From Micromonospora sonchi (lineage in GTDB: Bacteria; Actinomycetota; Actinomycetes; Mycobacteriales; Micromonosporaceae), in the NCBI RefSeq assembly GCF_014646235.1, contig NZ_BMNB01000002.1:276112-340111 (forward strand): DNA of 64,000 nucleotides, in the 5' to 3' direction. The notes under the pieces are model-generated. The model searched no databases. It was not told the DNA's origin and worked only from the letters and a program-made list of their open reading frames with translations. Of this stretch, positions 8,452 through 17,360 are shown piece after piece (positions within the stretch are counted from its first letter, which is position 1; every line of letters starts with the position of its first letter). Both the position numbers and the translations under genes were made by a program.

Positions 8452-9216
8452 TCATCGATTGAGTCGCGCGATGGCTACCTCAAGGCCGTCGAGGATCAGG
8501 TCGAGGCCGAACACGAAGTCCTGGTCCTCTGGGTTCTCGCCCGGATCCGTCTCGAAGACGCCTGCTTTGAACAGCAACGCGGCCTCCGGGAAGCGCTCGG
8601 GGTCGACGAGCGCGGCGAGGGCCCGGCCGTAGTTCTGCTCAACGTCCGCCTGGCTGAGCCCGGTGCCGCGGCGGCCCTCCGCCATCTGCCGACCCTGCAA
8701 GATTGCGTTGCGCACGTATCCGCCGACGACGACAAGGACGCCTGCCTTCGTCCCCGGATCCAGGCCGGTGTCGTGCAGGACCCGCAGGAACGCGTCCATC
8801 CAGCCGATGGCGTTCGGCCCTCGGGGCGGGCCCAGGACCGGGACCTCCACGAGCCATGGGTGCTCGGCGTACCGGGCGCGGATCGCCGCCGCCCACCAGT
8901 GCACGCCGTCGCGCCAGCTATCCGCGTCGAGCCTGGGGGCGGACCCGGTGGCGTGGTCGGCCATCAACTCGACGAGTTCCTCCTTCGAGCCCACGTGCCG
9001 GTACAGCGACATCTTGGTGAAGCCGAGCGCCTGCGCGACCTTCTGGAGGGTCACCCCGTCCAGGCCCTCCCGATCGGCCAGGTCGACCGCGGCGTTGACG
9101 ACCCGGCCGACGTCGAGTTCGGCGGGCCGGCCGCGTCGTGCGGACGCCGAGAGCCGCCAGAGCCGCGCCAAGTCGGCGGGCACCTCTCCGGCGGTTGACG
9201 ACTCATTGTGTCCCAT
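8452..9216 (-). CDS. TetR-family regulator, divergent from DUF418 protein
   Basis: The 254-residue DNA-binding repressor has an N-terminal TetR HTH: VVNAAVDLADREGLDGVTLQKVAQALGFTKMSLYRHVGSKEEL, roughly residues 40-85. The following LDADSWRDGVHWWAAAIRARYAEHPWLV is typical of the TetR_C_1 ligand-binding domain found in TetR itself and in many efflux regulators. The ATG at 9216 leaves a 56-bp divergent promoter gap, and longer starts would run into it. It most likely represses itself and the adjacent membrane protein gene. Confidence 0.88.
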   Translation of the reverse strand: MGHNESSTAGEVPADLARLWRLSASARRGRPAELDVGRVVNAAVDLADREGLDGVTLQKVAQALGFTKMSLYRHVGSKEELVELMADHATGSAPRLDADSWRDGVHWWAAAIRARYAEHPWLVEVPVLGPPRGPNAIGWMDAFLRVLHDTGLDPGTKAGVLVVVGGYVRNAILQGRQMAEGRRGTGLSQADVEQNYGRALAALVDPERFPEAALLFKAGVFETDPGENPEDQDFVFGLDLILDGLEVAIARLNR

Positions 9217-9272
9217 GGATAGTATCCCCAGTACATTAAGTGCGCGGTTGGATCGAGCGGAAGAGGAAGCAT
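9217..9272. promoter_or_regulatory. Divergent TetR/DUF418 promoter with candidate operator
   Basis: The gap holds GTATCCCCAGTAC (about 9222-9234), an imperfect inverted repeat overlapping a TAGTAT -10-like hexamer. GAGGAAG follows as the RBS of the DUF418 gene. Position and symmetry suit the TetR protein, but binding is only inferred. Confidence 0.4.
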
Positions 9273-10490
9273 ATGAACGGATCAGCGAGCACGGCGGGCG
9301 CCACGGCGAACCGGGCGCCCGCCGGGCAGCGCCTCCACGACGTCGACGCCGTGCGAGGCTTCGCACTGCTCGGCATCTTCGTCGTGAACATCACCTTCAT
9401 GGCCTCCGGTTACCCCGGTAATCTCGTTTCGGATCCGGCGTTCTCCTCGCTCTTCGACAACCTGGCGCGGGGACTGTCCGCGGTGTTCGTTGACATGAAG
9501 TTCTACATCCTCTTCTCGTTCCTGTTCGGGTACAGCTTCACCCTGCAGATGGAGTCGGCGGAGCGCGCGGGCGCGGCGTTCGGGCCGCGGATGCTGCGCC
9601 GGATCGCCGGCCTGTTCATTCTCGGCGCCCTGCACACGGTGCTCCTGTACGGCGGCGACATCCTGATGACCTACGCGGTGGTCTGCCTGATCCTGCTCGG
9701 GATGCGGCGGGTCTGCGACCGGACGGCGCTGCGCGTCGCCGGCGTGCTCTACGGGATCGTGCTGCTGAGCCTGCTGACCAGCGGGCTCTTCGTGGACTCC
9801 TCCGCGTTCCTGCCGACCGAAGCTGAGGCACTGGCCAACGCCGAGAACGCAACGGCCGCGATGCTCGGCGGATGGGGCGACGTCATCGGTCACAACCTCT
9901 CCGGGCTCCCCTTCCTGGTGCTCCAGTCCGCGACGTTCCAGGGGCCAACGGCGCTGGCGATGTTCCTGCTCGGCATGGTCGCCGGCCGGCGACGGCTCCT
10001 CGCGGGCGTGCGCGGTCACGAGCCGGTGCTGCGGCGGATCCAGTGGATCGGCTTCCCCGTAGGGATCGCGGGCGGTGTGGTGTACACGCTGGGCGGCGGC
10101 AACGGCGAGACGCTGGCCGTGGCGGTGAGCGCGGCGACCGCGCCGCTGCTGACGGCTGCGTACGTGGCCACGCTGCTGCGGATGATGCACAGCCCGCGGT
10201 TGGCGTTCGTGCGGCCGGCCCTGGCACCGGCGGGGCGGATCGCGCTCACCAACTACCTGGGGCAATCGCTGCTGGGACTGCTCATCTTCAGCGGTGTCGG
10301 ACTTGGCTTGGCCGGGAGCGTGTCGCCAGTGGGGACGACCGGGCTGGCATTGCTGATCTTCGCGGGGCAACTCGCGGTGAGCGCGTGGTGGCTGCGACGG
10401 CACCGGTACGGGCCGGCGGAGTGGGCGCTGCGGTGGGTGACGAACGGAGAGCGGCCGGGGAGGGCGCGGAGCGCTACCCCCGTCGGCTAG
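9273..10490 (+). CDS. DUF418 family membrane protein
   Basis: The 405-residue polytopic protein starts with RLHDVDAVRGFALLGIFVVNI, the conserved opening of DUF418 proteins such as YeiB, and has about ten hydrophobic segments. The C-terminal domain reads GRIALTNYLGQSLLGLLIFSGVGLGLAG and ends with a WWLRRHRYGPAEWALRWVT segment typical of the family. GAGGAAG precedes the ATG at 9273. The function is unproven; members are often annotated as transporters. The divergent TetR gene probably controls it. Together the pair separates two halves of a VOC gene. Confidence 0.88.
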   Translation: MNGSASTAGATANRAPAGQRLHDVDAVRGFALLGIFVVNITFMASGYPGNLVSDPAFSSLFDNLARGLSAVFVDMKFYILFSFLFGYSFTLQMESAERAGAAFGPRMLRRIAGLFILGALHTVLLYGGDILMTYAVVCLILLGMRRVCDRTALRVAGVLYGIVLLSLLTSGLFVDSSAFLPTEAEALANAENATAAMLGGWGDVIGHNLSGLPFLVLQSATFQGPTALAMFLLGMVAGRRRLLAGVRGHEPVLRRIQWIGFPVGIAGGVVYTLGGGNGETLAVAVSAATAPLLTAAYVATLLRMMHSPRLAFVRPALAPAGRIALTNYLGQSLLGLLIFSGVGLGLAGSVSPVGTTGLALLIFAGQLAVSAWWLRRHRYGPAEWALRWVTNGERPGRARSATPVG

Positions 10491-10835
10491 TCAGCGTTTG
10501 TCCATGAACCCCCCGGTCGGAGCGTCAGGCGGCTCGTGATGCGGGTCCGGCCCCAGCGTTGCCGGCTTTCGCTGCGGACGCGAGTGCATTCGCGCCGCCG
10601 GACAGGTCACCGTCGGTCGATGCCGGATCATGGTGTGTGGGCGCGCGCCCATGCTGCTCAAGTGGGTGTCGGCTGGGTTGGTGGCTCCGGTTCGGTGCCC
10701 GAGGAGTCGAGGTCACCGTACCGTGGGGGGTGGAGCCCACGCCTCTGCAGGAGCTCGGGTAGGGCCGGGTCGGAGATTCGTGGCACCGCGTCTGCCACCG
10801 CGTTTCGGGCCGCGTTTGCTCCCGCGTCTCGGTGA
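10491..10835. other. Gene-free stretch between DUF418 and VOC remnant
   Basis: No credible coding sequence was found. Near 10785-10835 the motif CCGCGTTT/CCGCGTCT recurs several times at short spacing, giving a locally repetitive GC-rich tract. If the VOC gene was interrupted, the right boundary of the insertion lies in this stretch or at its end. Confidence 0.4.
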
Positions 10836-11046
10836 GGACAAGGTCGCCAAGAACCGCGTTCACCTCGACGTACGGACGGCTCCCGGGCTGGCGGGAGAGA
10901 AGCGGATGGCGGCGCTGGAGACCGAGTGTGACCGGCTCGTCGCGTTGGGGGCCGCGCGCGTACGCCGTGTCGAGCCCGCGCCGCCGTTCGAAACCGGTTT
11001 CATCGTGATGACCGACCCGGAGGGCAACGAGTTCTGCCTCGACTGA
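10836..11046 (+). pseudogene. VOC (glyoxalase-like) gene, C-terminal half
   Basis: The open frame carries DKVAKNRVHLDVRTAPGL, then a helix with ALETECDRLVALGAARV, and ends FIVMTDPEGNEFCLD. That final motif closes glyoxalase-like VOC proteins and includes the metal-ligand glutamate region. No matching N-terminal half precedes it; upstream sequence in this frame is unrelated. It fits end-to-end with the fragment at 8039-8330, 2.5 kb away in the same orientation. Confidence 0.7.
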
Positions 11047-11067
11047 CTGCACACCCTTGCCCCCGTG

Positions 11068-11871
11068 TCATCGCTGGATCTTCAGCAGCGCGGACACCGT
11101 GACGAACTGGAAGCCTCTGGCACGCAGTCCCGTGATCATGTCTGGGAGGCCGTCGAGTGCGACGAGGCGGTCGTCGGATCCGACGTCGTGGGCGAGGAGG
11201 ATGGTGCCCGGTTGCGCCCGGTCGACGACGTGGCGGGCCTGGCCGGCCGGATCGCCTCGGAACTGGCGTTCGCGCATCTGCTGTGACCAGAGGACGATGT
11301 CGTAGCGCATCCGGGCCGCGGCGGCGAGCGCGCCGCCGCTGAGATGGCCGTACGGGGGCCGGAGGAAGCGGGGCTCGCGGCCGGTGAGGTCGGTGAGCGT
11401 GGTGTGGGTGCGGAAGAGTTCGTCGTACGCCTCGTCCGGGTCGGTACGGGCGAGGTCACGGTGGGTCCACGTGTGGTTGCCGACGTCGTGCTGGCTCATC
11501 CGACGGTGGCCGATGATGTCGGCGTGGCGCTGTGCCTGTTCGCCGACCATGAAGAAGGTGGCCGGCACGCGGTGTCGGTCCAGGATGTCGAGCACCATCG
11601 GGGTCCAGCGCGGGTGGGGACCGTCGTCGAAGGTGAGCGCGACGAGTTTCTCGGTGGTGGGGACGGACCAGGTCACCTGGACCCGCCCGGCGCCGAACAG
11701 GTCGGGCCGATCGGCGATGACGGCGGCGGCCCCACCACGCAGCGGAAGCTTACGGTCGGTGACATCGGCTGCCTCGGCGAAGCCGACCGCTCCGACTCCC
11801 ATGCCGAAGGCGACGAGGACACCATCGCGAACCATCTCGCGGCGTCGTCGTCGGGTCCACCTGGTGGGCAT
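11068..11871 (-). CDS. Polysaccharide deacetylase (NodB, CE4) family protein
   Basis: The 267-residue exported or membrane-anchored carbohydrate esterase has a basic N-terminus (RWTRRRRREM) and a hydrophobic stretch near 15-35. The NodB domain follows: motif 1 TFDDGPH (Asp base and metal Asp), motif 2 NHTWTHRDL (metal His pair), motif 3 RPPYG, and late ILLAHDVG with the catalytic His. These are the expected CE4 residues, so an active N- or O-deacetylase on cell-wall or chitin-like glycans is plausible. It stands alone between the VOC remnant and the phosphatase-like gene. Confidence 0.88.
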   Translation of the reverse strand: MPTRWTRRRRREMVRDGVLVAFGMGVGAVGFAEAADVTDRKLPLRGGAAAVIADRPDLFGAGRVQVTWSVPTTEKLVALTFDDGPHPRWTPMVLDILDRHRVPATFFMVGEQAQRHADIIGHRRMSQHDVGNHTWTHRDLARTDPDEAYDELFRTHTTLTDLTGREPRFLRPPYGHLSGGALAAAARMRYDIVLWSQQMRERQFRGDPAGQARHVVDRAQPGTILLAHDVGSDDRLVALDGLPDMITGLRARGFQFVTVSALLKIQR

Positions 11872-11951
11872 GGCCTCCTCCGGACCTCCTGCGGTCGAAG
11901 CGGGGCCGATTACCCGATTTCAGATCCGACACACTTGCCGCTTTCGTGGGA

Positions 11952-12770
11952 TCACGGAAGCGGCAAGCCAGCGCCACCTGCCCGCTGGTCCGCGACGAGC
12001 GCCAACAGTTCCGCGTGCGTCCGCGCGTCGGCCGCCACGACGAGACCGCCCAGGCCGGTGTGCCAGGGTTGGCCGTCGATGCCGGTCACCACGCAACCGG
12101 CCGCCGCACAGAGCGCGATGCCGGCCGCGAAGTGCACGCTGTCGCGGAGCTGACCGTCGGTCACGTACGCCGCGCGCCGCCCGGCCGCGACCCACGCCAC
12201 CGCCAGCGTGGTCGAGACGACCCGCGGCCGGAACCGCTCGACGAACCTCTCGTGGGCGAGCAGCCGGGCGGCCCGGAACACCGACTCGTTGGGAAACGGT
12301 GGATCGAGATTGACGTCCACCAACCTCGATTCGGCCGACGGAACAAGCCGCTGATCGACGCCCGCGCGTCGCACACTGGCGTCGACGCCGTCGGTCCAGA
12401 AGATCTCCTGCGCGAACGGGTCCGCCGAGGCCGCCACCACGACCCGCGTTCCGACCCGCAAGGCCACGTTGACCGCGACCAGCATGTTGTGTACGGCGAA
12501 GTTCAGCGTCCCGCACAGCGGGTCGACCAACCAGAGGCGTTCGCTCCCGCCGGTCCCGCTGCGCCCGCTCTCCTCCGCCCACACGTGGTCATCGGGACGG
12601 GCGGCCCGCAGGACACCGAGGATGGCCTCTTCCGCCTCGATGTCGGCGGTCGTGGCGAAGTCCCCGGCCGACTTCGCAAAACGAACCACCGATGTCCCGT
12701 AGTGAGCACGTACGACCGCCGCACCGGCCTCCGCCGCCTTGATGGCCAGGTCCCGGTCACTGATCGACAT
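11952..12770 (-). CDS. Inositol monophosphatase-family protein with altered metal motif
   Basis: The 272-residue protein has the IMPase fold: AEESG for motif A, WLVDPLCGTLNFAV where the family has DPIDGTxNF, and DSVHFAAGIALCAAAG in place of WDxAAG. The second metal-binding Asp is therefore Cys and the W-D pair is changed, so classical Mg-dependent activity is uncertain. The ATG at 12770 has GGGGCGGGGA just before it; a start at 12791 is possible. It lies 24 bp after the serine hydrolase gene and is probably cotranscribed. Confidence 0.8.
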   Translation of the reverse strand: MSISDRDLAIKAAEAGAAVVRAHYGTSVVRFAKSAGDFATTADIEAEEAILGVLRAARPDDHVWAEESGRSGTGGSERLWLVDPLCGTLNFAVHNMLVAVNVALRVGTRVVVAASADPFAQEIFWTDGVDASVRRAGVDQRLVPSAESRLVDVNLDPPFPNESVFRAARLLAHERFVERFRPRVVSTTLAVAWVAAGRRAAYVTDGQLRDSVHFAAGIALCAAAGCVVTGIDGQPWHTGLGGLVVAADARTHAELLALVADQRAGGAGLPLP

Positions 12771-12794
12771 TCCCCGCCCCCGGTTGCCCATGGG

Positions 12795-13940
12795 TCACGC
12801 CAGGCAGTCGCGCACCGCGTCGCTGAGCAGGTTGGCCCGCACGTCGTCGACGCCGCCCATCTGGTTGACGACGTAGCCGAAGCCGACCTGGTGGGTGTCG
12901 TCGCCGAAGGCCAGGTGCCCGCCCGCGCCGTCGTGACCGAAGCTGCGCTCGCCGACCATTGGGCGCGGCACCGAGTGTACGAGGAATCCGGTGCCCCAGC
13001 GGTGTCCCGCGTCGGGGTGCCCGTACACCTGCTGGCCGGCGGCGCGCACGGTGATCGCGTCGTCGACGGACGCGGTGCTGAGCAGCCGTGGTGCGTCGAT
13101 GTCGGAGACGCAGGCGGCGTAGAGGCGGGCCAGGCTCTCGGCCGTGCTGACCGCGCCCGCGCCGGGAACCTGAGCGGCCTGGATGGCCGGGTCGTTGAAG
13201 CTGACCAGGTTGTTTTCGTCGGCGGGGAAGGGGAAGGCGCCGCCCATGGTGATGCCGCGTTCGGAGACCGGGTCGATGGCCGGGCCGGGATCCCCGATGG
13301 GCCCCAGCATCCAGGCGACCGAGTCGCGTTCGGCGGCCGGCAGACCGATCCAGGTACGCAGGCCGAGCGGGTCGCCGAGGGCTCGGGCGAAGAAGGCGCC
13401 GGGCATCTCGCCGGTGATCCGGCGGATCACCTCGCCGATCAGCCAGCCGTAGGTGATCGGGTGGTAGCTGTGTGCCGTACCCGGCTTCCACAGCGGAGTC
13501 TGCGCCTCGATCGCCGCGATCACCGGGTCCCAGGCGAGCACTTCCTCGCGGGTGAACGGCTTGTCCAGCGCCGGCAGGCCGGACTGGTGGGTGAGTAGCC
13601 ACCGGACCGGGATCTCGGCCTTGCCGTGCTGGCCGAACTCGGGCCAGTAGCGGGTGACCGGGGCGTCGAGGTCGAGCCGGCCCTGCTGCACCAGCAGGTA
13701 CGCGCAGATCGCCATGATCCCCTTGGTGACGGAGAAGACGACGGCGGGCGTGTCGGCGCTCCAGGGGCGACCGGAGCGGGGGTCGGCCAACCCGCCGTGG
13801 AGGTCGACGACCTTGCGGCCGCGCAGGTAGACGGCGACCGCGGCGCCCACCTCCCCACGGTGGGCGAAGTTGTCGCGGAACACGTCGGCGACCGGGCCGA
13901 AGCCGTCGTCGACGTCACCGTGGATCTGCGGGTCGGTCAA
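12795..13940 (-). CDS. Serine hydrolase, class C beta-lactamase/esterase (EstB-like)
   Basis: The 381-residue protein has the Beta-lactamase family fold with SVTK near residue 72 (nucleophile Ser and Lys), a Tyr-containing YHPITYGWLIGE segment, and FGHDGAGG in place of the KTG box. No signal peptide is visible, so it is probably a cytoplasmic esterase or peptidase rather than a resistance beta-lactamase. It starts with TTG at 13940, a few bases after the permease stop, and reads on from the ABC operon. It may act on an imported conjugate or ester. Confidence 0.85.
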   Translation of the reverse strand: MTDPQIHGDVDDGFGPVADVFRDNFAHRGEVGAAVAVYLRGRKVVDLHGGLADPRSGRPWSADTPAVVFSVTKGIMAICAYLLVQQGRLDLDAPVTRYWPEFGQHGKAEIPVRWLLTHQSGLPALDKPFTREEVLAWDPVIAAIEAQTPLWKPGTAHSYHPITYGWLIGEVIRRITGEMPGAFFARALGDPLGLRTWIGLPAAERDSVAWMLGPIGDPGPAIDPVSERGITMGGAFPFPADENNLVSFNDPAIQAAQVPGAGAVSTAESLARLYAACVSDIDAPRLLSTASVDDAITVRAAGQQVYGHPDAGHRWGTGFLVHSVPRPMVGERSFGHDGAGGHLAFGDDTHQVGFGYVVNQMGGVDDVRANLLSDAVRDCLA

Positions 13941-13944
13941 CTCG

Positions 13945-14772
13945 CTATCCCTTCACGGAGCCCTGGAGCAGGGCCTTGATGAACTGTCGCTGGAAGATCA
14001 GGAACACGATCAGGGTAGGGGTCAGGATAAGCAGCGATCCAGCGCAGAGCAGCACCAGATCCGTCCCCCACTGCCCCTGGAACGCGCCCAGCGCGCCGGC
14101 CATCGTCCGCTTGGTGGCATCGTCGACCATGACGATGGCGAGCAGGAACTGGTTCCAGGTCCAGAGGAACAGCAGGATGGTCAGCGAGGCGATCGCCGGC
14201 CGGGCCAGCGGCACGTGCACCCGCCAGAACAGCTGCCAGGTGTTGCTGCCGTCGACTCGGGCCGCCTCGGACAGTTCGGGCGGCACGTTGGTGAAGTGCG
14301 CCCGCATCCAAAACACCGCGAACGGCATGTAGAGGCCGATCAACGGCAGGATGATTGCCCATCGGGTGTTGAGCAGGCCCATGTCCCGCATCTGGTAGTA
14401 CATCGGGGTGACCACCGCCTCGAAGGGCAGGGTCAGACCGAGCAGCAGCAGCCCGAAGGCGATGTGTCCGCCGGGCACCCGCAGGTGACCGAGCCCGAAG
14501 CCGGCCATGGTGGCGATGAGTACGCCGATCGGCACCACCCCGGCCACGATCAGCAGGCTCGACTTCAACAGGGCGCCCATGTTCGCGGCGGTGAAGGCGT
14601 CGGCGAAGTTGCCCCACTGCGGATCCGTCGGCCAGGCCAGGCCGGTGGGCACGGTGCCGCGGGGTTGCAGCGCCGCCGAGAGCATGCTCAGGAACGGCAG
14701 CAGGGTGACGACGACCAGCGCGATCAGGAAGATCCGGCCGGTCAGCCGTTCGCTGCGACTGCTCAGGTTCAC
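13945..14772 (-). CDS. Carbohydrate ABC transporter permease (MalG type)
   Basis: The 275-residue protein has six predicted membrane segments and the CUT1 inner-membrane EAA loop (LSEAARVDGSNTWQLFWRVHVPLARP, about residues 165-190). GTG at 14772 overlaps the preceding permease stop as GTGA. It forms the importer with the MalF-type permease and the lipoprotein at 15740. No ATPase gene is present, as in many actinomycete CUT1 systems that share MsiK; this sharing is known biology rather than visible here. Operators suggest it belongs to the fructoside regulon. Confidence 0.92.
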   Translation of the reverse strand: MNLSSRSERLTGRIFLIALVVVTLLPFLSMLSAALQPRGTVPTGLAWPTDPQWGNFADAFTAANMGALLKSSLLIVAGVVPIGVLIATMAGFGLGHLRVPGGHIAFGLLLLGLTLPFEAVVTPMYYQMRDMGLLNTRWAIILPLIGLYMPFAVFWMRAHFTNVPPELSEAARVDGSNTWQLFWRVHVPLARPAIASLTILLFLWTWNQFLLAIVMVDDATKRTMAGALGAFQGQWGTDLVLLCAGSLLILTPTLIVFLIFQRQFIKALLQGSVKG

Positions 14773-15743
14773 GCCTTCTCTCCTCGGGTCAGCCGTTGGA
14801 TCGGCAGGACGCAGACCAGGACCAGCAGCATCAGCACCACGCCCAGGGCCGAGGCGAGCCCGACCTGCCGCTGCGAGAAGGCGAGCCGGTAGATCTCCAG
14901 GCCGGGCACGGTGGTCTGGATGCCAGGGCCGCCGCTGGTGGAGATGTAGACGATGTCGAAGCTGGCCAGGGCCGCGATGACGGTCACGGTGAGGCAGACG
15001 CCGATCTCCTGGCGCAGGCTGGGCAGGGTGACGGCGAAGAATTCCCGGATCGGGCCGGCGCCGTCCATCCGGGCCGCCTCGTAGAGCGACGGGTCGATCT
15101 TGCTCATGCCGGTGACCAGCAGGATCGTGCAGAGGCCGAGCATGACCCAGGTGCCGATCACGCCGACCGCGGGCAGTGCGGTGTTGAACTCACCGAGCCA
15201 GGAGCGGGTGAGGCCGTCCAGCCCGACGGCCCGCAGCGCCTGGTTGACCAGGCCGCTGCTGGACAGCACCCAGCTCCAGGCGATGCCGGCCGCCACCAGC
15301 GGGATCACCTGGGGCAGGAAGAGCACGGTACGGACCAGGGTGCCACCCGGTCCGGTGGTGATCCGCCGCACCAGGCTGGCCACGAGCAGGCCGAGCGCGA
15401 CCGGGATGAAGCTGAAGAAGACGATCAGTACGAACGCGTTCGAGATGATCTTCAGCAGGTCGCGGTCGGTGAAGACGGTCAGGTAGTTCTCGAACCCGAC
15501 CCAGCGGGCGGACCCGATGCCGTTCCAGCGGTACAGCGAGTACTGCACGGTCAGCGCGAGCGGGCGCAGCACGAAGACGGCGTACATGATCAGCGCGGGC
15601 AGGACCCACACCCAGCCGATCCACCGGGCCGTGCGGCCCCACCGCCGTTTCCGGTGGGGCCGCACGGGTGGGCCGGGGTTGCCCCCGCCGGGCCGGGACG
15701 CGATGCCCGACCCGGCGGGGGCGCTGCCGAGGGCAGACGTCAT
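14769..15743 (-). CDS. Carbohydrate ABC transporter permease (MalF type)
   Basis: The 324-residue protein has a ~40-residue basic, Pro/Gly-rich cytoplasmic start and then six hydrophobic segments. The EAA motif reads YEAARMDGAGPIREFFAVTLP near residue 230. It overlaps the genes on both sides by 4 bp (ATGA and GTGA), showing translational coupling in the order binding protein, MalF-type, MalG-type, serine hydrolase. Confidence 0.92.
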   Translation of the reverse strand: MTSALGSAPAGSGIASRPGGGNPGPPVRPHRKRRWGRTARWIGWVWVLPALIMYAVFVLRPLALTVQYSLYRWNGIGSARWVGFENYLTVFTDRDLLKIISNAFVLIVFFSFIPVALGLLVASLVRRITTGPGGTLVRTVLFLPQVIPLVAAGIAWSWVLSSSGLVNQALRAVGLDGLTRSWLGEFNTALPAVGVIGTWVMLGLCTILLVTGMSKIDPSLYEAARMDGAGPIREFFAVTLPSLRQEIGVCLTVTVIAALASFDIVYISTSGGPGIQTTVPGLEIYRLAFSQRQVGLASALGVVLMLLVLVCVLPIQRLTRGEKA

Positions 15744-17101
15744 CGAGACAGTTCCTTCTCGTACTCGGCCTGGACCGCCTTCACGTACCCCTCCGGGGTC
15801 TGCTGGTCGGCGATCAGCTTCTGCATCTCCGGGGTGATGGCCGAGGCGAAGATGCCGCCGGTCGCGTTCGCGGTGAAGTCGACCGCGCCGTTGTCGGCGC
15901 CGAGCTGCTGCGATGCCTTGAGGGTCTCGGCCAGCACGGTACCGTCGGTCACCGCCGGCAGGGGCAGGTCGCTCGGGCCGCCCGGGTGCGAGCCGCCGAT
16001 CTGCACCGCGATCTCCCGGGCCTTGTCGTTGGTGTGCGCCCAGTTGAGGAAGTACACCGCGGCGTCGGCGTTCTTGGCCCGCGCACCGACGCCGAAGGTG
16101 TTCGGCGCGGACATCGCCACGTTCTTGGCGTCGGCGGTCTCACCCGGGAAGAGGAAGAACCCGACCTCGCCGGCCATGTTCTTGTCCAGGTTCCCCGACT
16201 CCCAGTCGCCGTTGAACATGAACAGGCCGTTGCCCTTCATGAACTCGCCCATCATCGCGGTGTAGTCGATGGCGTTGGCGTCCTTCGGGAAGTAGCCGGC
16301 CTGGGCCCACTTCTGGATGGTCTGGGTGGCCTTGAGCGCAGCCGGGGTGTCGAAGCTGGCGCCCTTCTTCTGGAAGATCCAGTCCGCGATCTGGGTCGGG
16401 TCGCCGAACTGGTTCTGCAGCGCCTGGTGCGTGAAGTTGATGCCGGCGGTGTTCTTGTTGAACTGCATGATCGGCTGCAGGTTGGCCGCCTTGGCCTTGG
16501 CCAGCAGTTCCTCGAACTCGGCGATGGTGGCCGGCGGCTGGGTCATGCCGATCCGCTCGGCCTGCTTCTTGTTGTAGAAGACGCCGGTGACGCTGTAGCC
16601 CAGGCCCATGCCGTAGAGCGAGCCGCTGCCGCGCTCCGCGCCGCCGTCGGTGAGCCGCAGCTGCACCAGCTGGGAGGCGGGGAACTTGTCCCAGCCGTGC
16701 GCGTCGAAGTACGGGTCCAGGTTCTTCAGCAGCCCGTCCTTGACCAGGTCGACCATGGTGGGCAGCCGGATGATGTCGGGCGCGTTGTCCGAGGCGAGCA
16801 CGCGCGGGGCGTTCTCCACGATGACGGTGAACTGGTCCTCGCGGATGTTGAACTTGACGTGCGGGTGCTGCTTGGTGAACTCGTCGGCGAGCGCCTTGGC
16901 CAATGGGAAGCCGGTCTCGGCGTACATTTCCAGGGTGATCGGATCGGTCCCCAGCTCCGTGCTGACCTTGGCGTCGGAGTCCTCCGACTTGGGCTGCTCG
17001 GAGCCGGGCGCGCTGCACGCGCTGATGGTCAGGCCGGCCGCCAGCAACGGCACCAGCAGTGCCAGCCGGCGGCGGGTGAATCTGGTCGTGAACTCCGACA
17101 C
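15740..17101 (-). CDS. Sugar ABC transporter substrate-binding lipoprotein (CUT1)
   Basis: The 453-residue extracellular receptor has RRRLALLVPLLAAGLTISAC ending in a lipobox Cys. The body contains ADEFTKQHPHVKFNIRE, NAPDIIRLPTMVDLV and MMGEFMKGNGLFMFNGDW, typical of the SBP_bac_1 oligosaccharide-binding family. GTG at 17101 has GGAG about 8 bases upstream; longer in-frame starts up to 17182 would overlap the operator at 17165. It is the first gene of the importer operon, divergent from the LacI gene. The ligand is probably a fructoside by regulon logic. Confidence 0.88.
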   Translation of the reverse strand: MSEFTTRFTRRRLALLVPLLAAGLTISACSAPGSEQPKSEDSDAKVSTELGTDPITLEMYAETGFPLAKALADEFTKQHPHVKFNIREDQFTVIVENAPRVLASDNAPDIIRLPTMVDLVKDGLLKNLDPYFDAHGWDKFPASQLVQLRLTDGGAERGSGSLYGMGLGYSVTGVFYNKKQAERIGMTQPPATIAEFEELLAKAKAANLQPIMQFNKNTAGINFTHQALQNQFGDPTQIADWIFQKKGASFDTPAALKATQTIQKWAQAGYFPKDANAIDYTAMMGEFMKGNGLFMFNGDWESGNLDKNMAGEVGFFLFPGETADAKNVAMSAPNTFGVGARAKNADAAVYFLNWAHTNDKAREIAVQIGGSHPGGPSDLPLPAVTDGTVLAETLKASQQLGADNGAVDFTANATGGIFASAITPEMQKLIADQQTPEGYVKAVQAEYEKELSR

Positions 17102-17164
17102 CTTTATGCTCCTTGACTCGTCCGCGGCGGGTCGGGCGACGCTCCCAGTGGGCGGAACCTCGTC

Positions 17165-17180
17165 GCTAAACTGATTTAGC
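17165..17180. promoter_or_regulatory. LacI operator GCTAAACTGATTTAGC
   Basis: This near-perfect palindrome (GCTAAA-CTGA-TTTAGC) lies 64 bp upstream of the binding-protein GTG, between it and the divergent lacI gene. Almost the same sequence is at 18451-18466 before the GH32/fructokinase operon. The form suits a LacI-family repressor. Confidence 0.75.
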
Positions 17181-17360
17181 AAAGCATGCGCGCGTTGTTA
17201 CAAACTGTCAAGGACGAGTTGGCCACAGTCCGGACACGGTCAGTTCACGAAATGGACGTGCGCGCTCCGACAGCTCCCACCGGTGACCGACCATGCGGCA
17301 CCACGCATCATGATGGGGAGCAGCTGCGGCGCCGAACGGGCCGCCGCGATCGGAGGACTC

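Noticed and set aside
10525..11052. 175-codon minus-strand frame
   Set aside because: It is antisense to the VOC C-terminal remnant and shows no protein family features.
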